DNA from: Helicoverpa zea
Lineage: Eukaryota; Arthropoda; Insecta; Lepidoptera; Noctuidae
Assembly: GCF_022581195.2 (NCBI RefSeq)
Contig: NC_061461.1
Span: forward strand, 13,020,001-13,084,000
Direction of reading: 5' to 3'
DNA length: 64,000 nucleotides
The number at the start of each line of letters is the position of its first letter. Positions within the stretch are counted from its first letter, which is position 1. The position numbers were made by a program, and so were the translations under genes. Under the pieces are notes generated by a model. The model searched no databases and was not told the DNA's origin. It was given only the letters and a program-made list of their open reading frames with translations. This document shows, in pieces, positions 48,401 through 60,400 of this stretch.

Positions 48401-49264
48401 GCAGCGGCCCTCCTGGTCCCCGCTGCGCACTTCATTCAGAATGCTGCGCTTCATTCGCTCCAGAGTTATTGTTTTGTTCCTGGAAACACAACGCACACAC
48501 CATCACACTTATCATCATCCTCCGAGCCTTTTCCCAATCATGTTGGGGTCGGCTTCCAGTCTAACCGGATTCAGCTGAGTACCAGTGCTTTACAAGAAAC
48601 GACTGCCTATCTGACCTCCTCAACCCAGTTACCCGGGCAACCCAATACCCCTTGGTGAGACTGGTGTCAGATTTACTGGCTTCTGACCACCCATAACGAC
48701 TGCCAAAGATGTTCAATGACAACCGGGACCTACAGTTTAACGTGCCATCCGAAACACAATCAATGGTGTCTAAGATATACTTAGAAAGTACATACAAACT
48801 TAGAAAAGTTGCATTGGTACTTGCCTGACCTGGGATCGAACCCGCGCCCTCATACTTGAGAGGTTGGTCCTTTACCCACTAGGCCACCACGACACCATCA
48901 CACTTATATCAATTCAATTTTATCTGTCTATCATCGGGTACCTATTTATTGTGCGGAACACAAACTAAACCTCTAATAGAATCAATGCATCTGATACCTA
49001 TTCTTTACCAAACAAAAGCACTTCTTTACTTAAAAGTAGCTTCATAATTTAATGCTCATTGTTGTTTTCAATATCTACAAACTAAATTAAATACTTTCGT
49101 CTAAAATATCAAAAAGAATCCTACTATGTGAAGTCAAGTGTTTATTGATCGAGTCCACAGGTGCGAGAACTTTTCGAGTGTTTAGTAAGTGATAAAATAA
49201 CAGACCTGATCTCTTTCATGGCTTCTAATTTATGATAAATTTCGCGTTCGTTTTCAGCGGTCAT
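45498..49264 (-). CDS. ZC4H2: Zinc finger C4H2 domain-containing protein, complete
   Basis: Five coding exons: 49264-49206 (ATG), 48479-48308, 47001-46823, 46124-45999, 45624-45498 (TAG); 663 bp, 220 aa, against about 224 in vertebrates. The N-terminal two thirds is a charged coiled coil (EREIYHKLEAMKEIRNKT, QEKMSHVEELRQIHADIN, LHEDYRPLKAEVDLLRRQ, LERLPDLHEEE). A Gly/Ala/Pro linker of about 40 residues follows. The C-terminus is the nearly invariant finger QQPPPMKSCLSCHQQIHRN, with C188, C191, H192/H196, C202 and C205 as ligands, then a basic tail SRSRNPKKPKKK (likely nuclear localisation). ZC4H2 supports neural development and, in vertebrates, stabilises the E3 ligase RNF220. The start agrees with the short MxxExE N-terminus of the family. 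A SINE sits in intron 1 only 33 bp from the exon at 48479. It is transcribed away from PHRF1. Confidence 0.96.
46499..46641. mobile_element. 143-bp hairpin MITE
   Basis: The ends form an imperfect inverted repeat of about 45 bp (ACAAAAACTT and ACACTTGTCTAAAAA on both arms). Related to 39840-39975. Lies in the ZC4H2 intron between 45999-46124 and 46823-47001. Confidence 0.7.
48513..48891 (-). mobile_element. Complete tRNA-derived SINE, 379 bp, with 16-bp TSD
   Basis: Read on the minus strand: a tRNA-like head (A box TGGCCTAGTGGG, B box GGTTCGATCCC), a body with GACTGGAAGCCGACCCCAAC near its 3' end, and a GATGATGATA tail. It is flanked by the duplication ACACCATCACACTTAT (48497-48512 and 48892-48907). 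A 5'-truncated copy lies at 54095-54393. Confidence 0.92.
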
Positions 49265-49443
49265 TTCTTGATATATTTTCGTCTGAAATTACGAAAATAA
49301 ACGAAAGTGGACAAAGCGAAAAAACGCGGACATTCGTCCCCTCCCCGTCCGTGCGTGCATGAGCCACAGACAACTAATTAATTTTACTCTGGTAAACTAT
49401 CTATGCGTATTGTTGTACAGATAATAAAACTCTTTCGTTTCTA

Positions 49444-50434
49444 GTAACACCATAGACATAATATTAGTAAACAGGACTGCGCATATAAACCCAAAAAACG
49501 AGCCGAGTGAAACAGTTAGTACGGAGGCTGTCTGTCCCTTTCTAATAGGGTGACTATGAGATTAAGCTATGTGAGACAAATCCGAATTTTGCTAAGATTA
49601 TTAAACGCAGATTGGTATTGAAGTTTTAACTTACGCAGTTTGTGACCTTAAGATACTTATAAAGGCTTTCAATAATTAGCGGGAATTAGCAGTATAAAAG
49701 CAGGAAGATTCGAAGTGAAGACTGTTTTTTTTGTATTTCTACTTCATATATAGACTGCTGAGCCATTTATGTGTCCTTTCTTCATTTTTTGGGAAGCTAT
49801 AACAATAGTACAACAGTTTTAAAATCCATCACCCATATTTTCACTCATTACAAGAATTCATGGGCACCCTAGTTGTTTGGTTTACGAAAATGTTATTATT
49901 AGCTAACCTGTGGAACGATATATTGCAACCACCATAGGATTCACTTTTACAAGTATAAACACAACACTTTTTCACCATTTAAATAGTTTAAATTGATTTA
50001 ATACAAAAAATATAAACAAAATTTTAAATGCTGATTACGCGCCAAGAATGTTCAGGGTTACCACTAGAAACAAAAAAAAAATATGTTGTTTATGTTTTAA
50101 GAATAATAATTTATATAAATAATTTATTCGTATAATAAATTAATGCGATTTTTATTAATTTGTTGACTTACAATTGTTAAAATAAGATAAAAATCTATGT
50201 GATTCAATTGTTTTTTTGGGAAGACAAAACTGTTGACCACAACATTTTTTATGCTGGCAAGGTGTTAGAAAGAGACAAACAGCCTCCGTTCTAACTATCC
50301 CTCTCGGCTCGGATTTGCCTCTGTGTATTATGCAACAAATTTAGTACCTTATTGCGTTGGAATAGAGTTCATTTTCGTAAATATGTATTTTGAGCGTGCG
50401 CAATCTTGTTTATTATATTACATCTATGAGTAAC
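49444..50434. mobile_element. About 990-bp element with imperfect inverted ends
   Basis: GTAACACCATAGAC at the left and GTTACTCATAGATG read in from the right; both arms later share GAGCCGAG, TTAG(T/A)ACGGAGGCTGT and CTGTCCCTTTCTAA-type text, with extra DNA in the right arm. No ORF. It fills nearly half of the gap between ZC4H2 and PHRF1. Confidence 0.65.
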
Positions 50435-51446
50435 ACAAAAGCGATGGCAAATAAAACTAACACGAAGTCAAAAACAATATGAAGCAGTATCGATCTGAAG
50501 ATAGGCACATTAATATAATATATTGTAACAAACACCAGATTTCTAAACCTAGGTATCAAGGTGCTCTCTAAACGATCAAGTAAATTGCACATGCAAAGTC
50601 GACATTTAAGGTTAATATCACAATATTTTTATTGACCGTCTAATAATGACGACCAAATACCGGGCCAAATACCAACCAAATACCAACCGGTTGTTCTCAA
50701 GCTCAGTTAGCTGTGCAGGACATTTATTTATTTATACATATTTTCATATACTCTCTCTGTTTGTCTTTTTCAAGCTGAACTCATCCGCATCTGCCATCCA
50801 ACGACCATCTGACACAGTATCAGGCTCCAGATCAAGATTTACGTGTTCTTCGATGCAGGTATTTCACCACCAACAGAGCTGATTCAGGAAGCAAACTTTA
50901 GCAAACCCATGACCCCGTGGTGTGTGTTGACTAACAGTCGCGTTTTGCGACCACTACGTCAACGGCAACAATGCAATCAAAAACACTAATAGACAGTAGT
51001 CATTCCTATAAACAACTCGCTGATTGTTGATATTAAAGTAGTTCTAATGTATTACGAATGCTATTGATTGAATAGAAAGGCAAGGGACATGAAAGCTGCT
51101 AAGTTACTATTAACGGTCTAGTTGCGATTTATGCTTTTTGTCTATGGTTCAATAACAACATGAGATAACAACACTATTAAAAAAAAAATGAATTGTAAGG
51201 AAAATGGCCGCTAGACCATTGATAGCGGCTTGCTGTCAAAATAGTAGAATAGTTTTTAAGACAACGCGTACGCAATAATTTGTGTGGAAACATTATTCAT
51301 GCATGGTTTGAATTTGCAGACCGAATGAATTTATTTTATTGTATCGCAGGTGATTCCAATATAACTTGGCGGAGGTCATTTACACCTTTGCAAGTGGCTT
51401 CGTGTCGTGCCCACTAAATTCCATCGAACAGTGTTTACTTGTGAGA
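50435..51446. other. PHRF1 upstream region
   Basis: AT-rich, no exon recognised. TATCGCAG at about 51350 looks like a splice acceptor and may end a 5' UTR intron ahead of the PHRF1 ATG, but this is inference. Confidence 0.4.
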
Positions 51447-54400
51447 ATGAGTGAAGAAGGCAGCGAAGATTCGCCTCCACGGCCCAAGCGCAAGATCAAG
51501 AAAGTGATGGTTCTTTCGTCTGACTCTAGCTCGGACAGCGACGAAAGCGTCACAGCGGCGGGGTCACGTAGAAAGAGATTGAGGGTGATTGTCTAAGCTT
51601 CAACACAGTGTATGGACTGGGATTGATGGATTATTACAATAAGTATATTTTCAGGTGCTGAGTGATGCGGGTAGTGACAGCAGTGGCAGTTCAGTGGTGT
51701 GTGCCCGGCGTAAGCGCGCCCTGCCTAAGCTTCGAGATTCCGATGGTGACAGCGACACGTCAGGATGGGCCACCGACCACTCGGACGCGCCCAAACCTGC
51801 TGCCTCGGCGGCTAGACCTACTTCAGGGTTTGCATCGGACAGTTCAGAAGGGAATTCAGACAAGTGCTCTATTTGCCTGTTACGGTTTACCAATCAAGAA
51901 GTGGGCACTCCACAGAGCTGTGAACATATTTTCTGTCTTGACTGTATCACTGAATGGTCTAAAAATGTGAACACTTGTCCAGTAGACAGGATGACATTTG
52001 ACTTTATCGTAGTAAGAACATGTGCAGGAGGACGGGTGCTACGGACTGAGCCAGTCAAGGTGGTAGAGCGCAGGCCTTCTGTAGAGCTGCTTGTCATTGA
52101 GGACCCCACTATCTGTGAGGTATGTATATAAAGTTGGGACAATACGTTAATAATAATGTCAACAGCAACAATCTAAAATCATGTTAAAAAGTGATCGTGA
52201 CATGTGTTGAAAGCTCTAGTAACATGTTTATATGAAAGTGGCAGAAGTACAGAATGTTGTGTTTCAGGTGTGTGGCCGCACAGACAATGAGGAGACTATG
52301 CTTCTGTGTGATGGATGTGACCTCGGATATCACATGCAGTGTCTCACTCCACCATTGTCTGAGGTACTTCATTTACTGTTACAATCATTTGAACACTTTT
52401 AATTACAGTAGGAACACTTTGAAGGTTATGATTTAAATTGAAATTTCCTCTCATTTCAGGTCCCTATAGACCAGTGGCTCTGTCCTAATTGTGACAATTT
52501 GCTATCAGATGTGGATTACTTATTCTCAGGCATTACAGAAATGGACTCAGATGTAGCAATCACAACTAGAGGTGCAGTAGCCCGGGAAGGCAGAAATGTC
52601 AGATCATTGAGAACTCACAGTGTAGAACAACCATCCACATCTTCAGGACGTCAGGGCAGCCAATTGAATTCTGATGATGTACCATCAACATCTCGAGGGT
52701 CACGAGCCACGCTGGGGAGCAGCTCAAGGGCGACTTCAACTAGGCGTAAAACTTCTGCACATACACGCAGAAGGCCTAAACGAAGAAGAGCTAAAACTGT
52801 CATTATTGAGTATGAAGTGCAAGAAAATGGTAAATTTCCTGTCACAAAACAAGTTAAAAGGAAACTTAAGAAAAGAAAGGTTAGTATCATCTGCTCCCAG
52901 TGCGCCACTGCCAATACAGAATCACCCAAATGTTGTATTACAATTGCAAGCTTTCGAACCATGTGAGCCTTGAATTTAATTTTCATGTTGTTTTATATAC
53001 CTACCTCGATGTAACTGGCTCAAGCTTGGTGTAGACAGCCACATGCGGTAATTAATCTTTGTTGTAGCCTCTCATCTTGGGTTAGAAGTAGCTGTTGACC
53101 TCATCATAGCGGCTATACTAGTGGTGGATCTACCATAACGGGCACTGTGGGCTTGTCCACAACCCAGATGTTATGTACTCCCTATGAACTCTCCTTACAT
53201 ATATAATCACACTAAAAAAGCCCATATCGACTGCAAGCAAGCAATACCTCCTATCTGACTCCGGGTGGATTTTAAAGGGGAACAATAAAACTTAATAAAA
53301 TCCTTATTCCGAGGAAGGTATAATGAGATACTGAAAATCCAAGTTTTCTTTTTCTAAGCATAGTATTGATTAATAAAGTTTTTTGTTTTTATTTTGAATC
53401 TAAAGGTAGTTTATGGTAGATACAAGTTTTTTGGTTTTTTGAAACAAAAATGTCAGATAGGAGGTATTGCTTGCTTGCAGTCGATATGTACTATCCCTAT
53501 ACTCCTGTATGTACTGTACCTACTCTATTAAATGTATACTTCCTCTATGTACATCCTGATGGTACCTATGTTGGCTCCACAATATACATACTTCTAAGTT
53601 TACTGGCTTTAAATGTTAACAATATATTTTTTGAAGTGAATACTTTGACTGGAAGTGGGGGGGTTATTCCCGCTCGGTTAACACCCTTTCGTCACCACTG
53701 TTGACGATCGGGTAAAAAAAGTTGCGTCCGTTCACAGTTTTGACGAACGCTACTTATTATTTCGGGTAATTCCCGTACGGTAACACCTTTCGTTAAATAT
53801 CGGGAAAAAAAAGTTTCTTTTGTTCGCAGTGTCCATAACTGCTGGTTTTTATTTTTAAAATATGGAATAAAAATAAAACATGTCATGGATTTTTTAAATG
53901 TTTTAATGGATTATGTTAGATCTTTTAAAACACAATTAACTAGAAAATAAAAAAATTGCCTTATTATGCGCATAATAACCATTTTACACTTTGATACAAC
54001 CATCTTACGGGGACTCTGGTACGGGCACAGCATGTACATCATAAGGCCATTTTTTTTTTCTAGTTAATTGTGTTTGTACTTAAGGCGCCGAAGCAACTTT
54101 TCTAAGTTTGTATGTACTTTCTAAGTATATCTTAGCCACCATTGACTGTGTTTCGGATGGCACGTTAAACTGTAGGTCCCGGCTGTCATTAAACATCCTT
54201 GGCAGTCGTTACGGGTAGTCAGAAGCCAGTAAGTCTGACACCAGTCTAACCAAGGGGTATCGGGTTGCCCGGGTAACTGGGTTGAGGAGGTCAGATAGGC
54301 AGTCGCTTCTTGTAAAAGCACTGGTACTCAGCTGAATCCGGTTAGACTGGAAGCCGACCCCAACATGATTGGGAAAAGGCTCGGAGGATGATGACTTAAG

Positions 54401-57400
54401 GCGCCGAAGCTGTTAAATCGATATTTTTTTTATCATTTGGATAGTCACACTTTTCTCTAGCAGCATAGACTATATTTTATCCTTGTACGGGCACTAGTAG
54501 ACGCGGGTGAAATCGCGGGAAAACTGCTAGTGTAAGATGGAATAGTTTTTTGATCTTTTACGTAAGTTGACATTCGTATTCATATGCGAAAAATTAAAAA
54601 CCATTTTACGTGGTCGCTACCAGTCGAAGCATTCACCTTTATTAAATAATAAGTAAGTCAAGCCAGGCAACAAAGTGGGAGTAGAAAGTACCTAATTCCG
54701 GACGCAGTGTAATGTAGCGACCGACGGTCCCCCGCAGAGCAAGCGGCGGCAGCCCCGCACGGCGGCGCGGCGCTCGCACGTGCGCGCGGCCGTGCGCGCG
54801 CAGCTCGCCTCGCAGCGCGCCGAGCCCGCCGCCGCCCGGGGGCCCGCGCGCGGGGCCCGGGGGCCCGCCCGCGCGCTGGCCGCGCCCGCGCTGCGCCTGT
54901 TCGGCGACGCGTACGACCTGCCGTACTTCTCGGACGAGGGCGAGGGCGCCGTGTCCGAGCGCGCCAGCACGGCCGTGGCCTCGCGCCCCACCTCCAGCAT
55001 CCTCAGCGCCTACAGACAGGTCGGTGCGGCTGCCCGGTTTGCGATCCGCGACTCCTGACGTGTCATGTCTAATTTTGCCTATCTTTTCCAGGCGAGGAGA
55101 AAGATGATAACCATTCCCTCTCCCACCCACGCATCTTCGGCTCCCGACGTTCTTTCTTCCATCCTCGAAAGCCAAACGTTACTACACTCAAAAAAATCTG
55201 TCGTCTCCATATCTGTCGACGGAAGTGTTAATATTAAATTAGAATCCCGAGAGTCTACGCGTATACCTAAGAAAAATTCAGACAATAATAAAGAACAGGG
55301 GAAGTTAGATCTAACGCAGGACCAGGACGCTGCGAGGAAAGTGCCGTCGTACCCGGGACAGTCCCGCGGCGGGCGCGGCTGGGGCGGCGGCTACACCGGC
55401 AACTACCACCGCGAGCAGGGCAGCCTCAGCCGCGGCCACGACGCCTACGGCTACCAGCCGCGCCCCGGCGGCGCCTTCGCCCAGAACAACCACGCGCGTC
55501 GCGATGACGCCGACGTTTACAATAACTATTCCAGAAGACCGCACCAGTACCCGATAGGCGACGACGCTAATTTTGATCGAAACAGGAGGCAAGCGCCAGA
55601 ACAAAATAGACCTCAGAATAATCAACCTCCGAACCAGCGCCACAACGAGCAGAACCAGGGCCGCTACAGCCTGGCGCCGTCCTGGCAGCCCTACGTGCCG
55701 CCGCCCGTCGCGCCGCGACAAGACCCTCCTCCCGTTCAGCACAGGCATTCATTTGGAGGTTTTGAGAATCCCCTAGACATGAGAATGGGCCCAATTCGGC
55801 GACAAAACTCTGCTAACAGTAATCTAGAACCCGTCGGTGGAGCCCAAGGTCAGCAAGCGGCGAAGTCGCAGCCCTACCGGCCGCTGCCTGAACCGCCCAT
55901 GTTCAAGTTCGATAAAACGCCCGAGCTCGATAAGTCGGAGGACGAGAAAAGTGATTCCAGTTTAGTCATAGACACTGAGAAATATGATCCCACTGAGCCG
56001 ACAAACGACGACGATGACAGTGGCGAAGAGGTGCCGGCAGCCGCGGACGCGCAGCCCGAGGCCCAGAGCGCGGCCCTGCCCAGCGCCCAGCCCGCCAGCG
56101 CCGCCGCCCCGCCGCCCGCGCCGCCGGCCCCCGCCGCGCAGGGCCTGCACGGCACGGACGGCAGCGTGCCCGCCAGCGTGCTGGACAGCGCCGTGCGGCA
56201 GGTGCTGCGCGAGCACCGCGGCCTGCTGGCGCCGCCCGCGCCCAGCGACGACGACTCGGAGGGCGACTGCCCCAACTTCTCCATCTACTCGGCTGCCAGC
56301 GTGCACATCGCCAACAGCGCCGCCGCCCCCGCGCCGCCCGCGCCCGCGCTCAGCTCCGGCCTCGAGGACCTGGTGCAGGAGGACGACGACGAGCCGCCCG
56401 TGCGCCGCCCGCCGCCCCCGCCGCCTCTGCCGCCCTCCAAGAACACTTCCGACGAACAATTCAAAGAGAAAGTATCCAAGAGATGTCCCATCACCACCAA
56501 TCCGCGAAATCCCATTAAGATAAAACTGAATACGCCGTCGTTGATTAAACGACAAGTCAGTCTGTACGACGAAGAGGAACAAGACATGGAAGACGAGGAC
56601 GTGGTGGAAGACGCCGAAGAGGCGCCGGCTTCCGCTCCCACTGACGACGTGCCGAACGAGAAGGCTCGCAGGGATGCTTCGCCCGCTAGAGACGAAATCT
56701 TTTCCGATCTCGCCCCCGATACTAAATCCGTGGAGCCGGTCGAGGCCAGCACGGAAGAGCCGGTAAAAATGCAAGATCCAGTTCCGGTAACAAGTTCTGT
56801 CGAAGTGGAGAAAGATATCGAGGAAGCGGCGAGCAGTCATGCGGATGTTGTCGCGTCAGAACCTGGCGTAAAAGCGGACGAAGAGGAAGAGTCGGAACAC
56901 CCCCCTCGCGCCGCCCCCCCCCCACGCCGCTCCGCCTCCCCCGCCCCGCGCCGCCGCCGCTCGCGCAGCTCCGACAGTGAACGCGACGACCTGTCCGCCG
57001 GGGACGACCTGCTGCCCCTCGACGCCGACCACTCCACGGCTTCCGCCGACAGGAACGATGACCTGCTAGAGAAAATGACTGAATCCATCAGCGAGACCGA
57101 GGACGAGAGGAGCTACACGCCCTGCCTCGACGAGAACAAGTCCAAGGATACCTCCATGGAGACCGAGAAGGAGAAAGGCATAGAGGGACTCGACACCGAG
57201 ATGATATCCGAAGACGAGGGCAACGAGATGTTCTCGGACACCGAGCGCGCCTCCCCCGCCCCCTCCCCCGCCCCGCCCGCCGCGCGCGAGGACGGCGAGC
57301 TGCCCGACAGGAAGAAGGAGCCGCGCGCTGACGACGCCAAAAAGAAGAAGAAGAAAGATTCTAAGAAGGAGGGCAAGGACAAGGGCAAAGGCAAGACTAA

Positions 57401-60400
57401 GAAAGGCGAGATCGCGTTCAAAAAGCTCAGCAAAAGTGGTAAAGAGAGAAATTATAGAGATAAAGATAAGAAACGCGAGCGGCGCGAGTCCAGCGACGCC
57501 GACCGCGAGCGAGCCAAGCGACGCAAAGAGCGCCGCAAGGACCTCGAGCGGTACGACGTGCGGACCGTCGTCTCCGAGAAGCGGCGCCGCCCCAAGGACG
57601 CCTTCGGCCGCGACGTGTCCCCTCCGCCCTCGCCCTCCCCGCGCCTCACGCCGCGCGAGCCCTCCCCGCACCGCCGCTCCGCCTCCCGCCCGCGCCGCTC
57701 CGCCTCCCGAGCACGTCGATCCGCCTCGCGTCCTCGTCGATCCGCCTCGCGTCCTCGTCGATCTGGCTCTCGACCGCGGCGCTCGGCGTCTCGAGGGCGG
57801 CGCTCCGCGTCCCGCGCCCCGCGCTCCGCCTCGCGCCTGCGCCCCACGCCGTCCCCCTCGCCCCGCGCCGCGTCCCCGCCCCGCGCCCCGCGCCGCCGCC
57901 GCCGCTCCGCCGAGCGCGACAAGCGCGCCGAGCCCCGCAGGCGTCGCGAGACCGAACGGTCTCGCAAGAGACGACGTTCCGGCTCCGGGTCTAAGAGCCC
58001 GCGCCCGAAACCCGCCAAGAAGAAGAAGCGCGTCCGCTCCGAGCGCTCCGCGTCCCGACGCCGCTCGCCACGCAGGCGCAGCCCGCGCCGCCGCCGCCTG
58101 CGCCGCCGCTCCGCCAGCCGCTCGGCCGAGCCGTCCCCGCCGCGCGCCGCCGAGCCGGCGGGCTCGGTGGACTCGCGCCTGCTGTCGCCGCGCACGCCGC
58201 CGCCGGAGCCCGAGCCGCAGCCGCGCGAGCGCCGGCGCCGCGACCCCGAGCGCCCGCGCCACCGCCGCCTGCGCGACGCCGCCGGGCCCTCCAAGGAGGT
58301 GTTCACCTCCGGCGACAACATACTCGTCAGCGTCAGCTTCAAGGAGCAGGAGCGCGACGACGGCGACGAGCGACGCGAGCGGAGGCGCGAGCGTCGCCGC
58401 CGCCGCAAGCGAGCCGCCGCGCCGGAGCCCGACGCCGCCGCCCCGCGCCCCGTCGCCATCATCGACCTGGAGCGCTCGCCCTTCCGCGAGCTCACGCCGT
58501 CGCCGCGCAACGTCATCGTGCTCAGCGACAGCGAGCCCGGAGAGAAGGAAGCCGCCGTTGCCGCCGGGCCCGCCGCCGCGCCGGAGCCGGCACACAGCGC
58601 CGTGGGGCCCAAGACGCCGCCGTCGCCGGGCCGCGCGGCCGCCCCGCCGGCGCCGGAGCCGGGCCCGGAGGAGGCGCGCGGGCCCAACACGCCGCCGGAG
58701 CCGCCGGACTCGCCGGACGCGTACGACCCGTACGAGCCCACGCGCTCGGCGTCGGCGTCGCCGGGCCCCGCGCGGCCCGCCAGCCCTGCGCGGCCCTGCA
58801 TGACGCTGGAGACGGCGCAGAAGACCAACATGTCCGCCGATGAGGTCATCGACCGCCGCCCGCTCTCACCTATCGAAAAGGTATGTCGCCCTGTTCGTCC
58901 TAAATATGCGTCTGTTTGTTGAGACCTTTCTCAGGAACGTAGCGTTCAGTTTGTTAAAAGATCGTTTATTTGTTCAAAACATGAGTATGCAATGCAGTTC
59001 AAACAGGTTTTCAAAGCAGGGTGTTACGTAAAAATCACGTTCTTGCTTGATTTACCGACATGAGTTGGTAAATGTAAGAATTAATTATAAAGTTAAGATT
59101 TTTTCGGACTTTTACCATTTCAATTCAAAACAAGCTAGGTTTTACCTCCACATCTACATCCCCATACTTTTATTAATACAACTTCGAAATAAAAATTATT
59201 TAGATGGTTAGAATGTTGCGTATGTTTTTGACTAATGGTTACTTAAAACAAATGACGATAAATTGATTTATCATTGTTTTATTCCTAAAACCAATATTTA
59301 CCAGTCCACATTGGTAAAACCTAGGATTTACTGAATTCGAATAGTAGCAGTCCGAAAAAATCCTACCTTTATAATAAATACTTACATATACTATATGAAT
59401 ATATACTTATGAAGAAAGTCGTGTTAGTTACACATTTTATAACTCAATAATGGCTGAACCGCTTAAGTTGAAAATTAGAGGGGAGACAGCTTAGACCCGG
59501 GAAAAGAACATATGATATTTTGTCACCAAAATAAATTAACGTACGTGTACATAACAAACAACTAGATGGTATTATTTAAGAATTCGTTGAGATTATAAAA
59601 TTGATTTTCTAATATCGTTTATATATAGGTATCATAGTTTATCTCATTTAAACTGTAAAAAAGTCGAAAAGTGTGAAAATCATATCATCAACAAATCCAT
59701 AAAAATCCATATATGGCCGATTTGAACACTAGATAGTGCATCTCGTCTACTGAAACCGGTACATGGCCACCGACAGGTCATGGCGCTCCTGCAGTCGACG
59801 CGCGACGTGTCGCCCGAGCCGCCGCCCGGCGACTCCGCCCCCGCGCCCGCCGCCTCGCCGCCGCCCGCGCCCGCGCCCGCCCCCGCGCCCGCGCCCGCGC
59901 CGCCCGTGCGCATCGTGCTGCCCTCGCCCACGCGCTCGCAGCCGCCCAAGCTGTTCCTGGCCAAGCCGTCGCCCATCAAGTCCGACCCCATCAAGCCCAT
60001 GCAGGCCACCAAGATCCAGCGGCCGGCGGCGCTGGGCCCCAGCACGGCGGCGGTGGCTGCGCGGCGCCGCTCGGGCCCCGAGTCGGAGGCCGAGGCCGAG
60101 TCGCCGTACTCGCCCGGCTCCAGCGACTTCGGCGACCTGTTCGAGCCGCCGGCCGGCGCCCGCGGCTTCGACGCGCTGCTGGAGCGTCCGCGCCGCAAGG
60201 CGGGCGCCGGCGCCGCCAGCAAGGTGCCCGTCAAGCTCAACCGCAAGAAAGGTGCGCTCTTCACTCTCACACATTTTACCTGCATAAGGGAATTAAGTAA
60301 ATAGTTAAAGCAATCATACAAACGATACGCCCGTTCTGTTCAAAGTACATAAATACATAAACTGACTCACCCATAACGGGCCTGCTGGAAGAGATTTCTT

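Noticed and set aside
48830..48891. tRNA gene with A and B boxes
   Set aside because: It is the head of a SINE bounded by target duplications, and the cloverleaf is not complete.
57066..58849. Long open frames on both strands opposite or out of frame with PHRF1 (509, 465 and 455 codons)
   Set aside because: GC-rich, Arg/Ala/Ser-rich shadows of the real PHRF1 frame; no homology, no splice signals.
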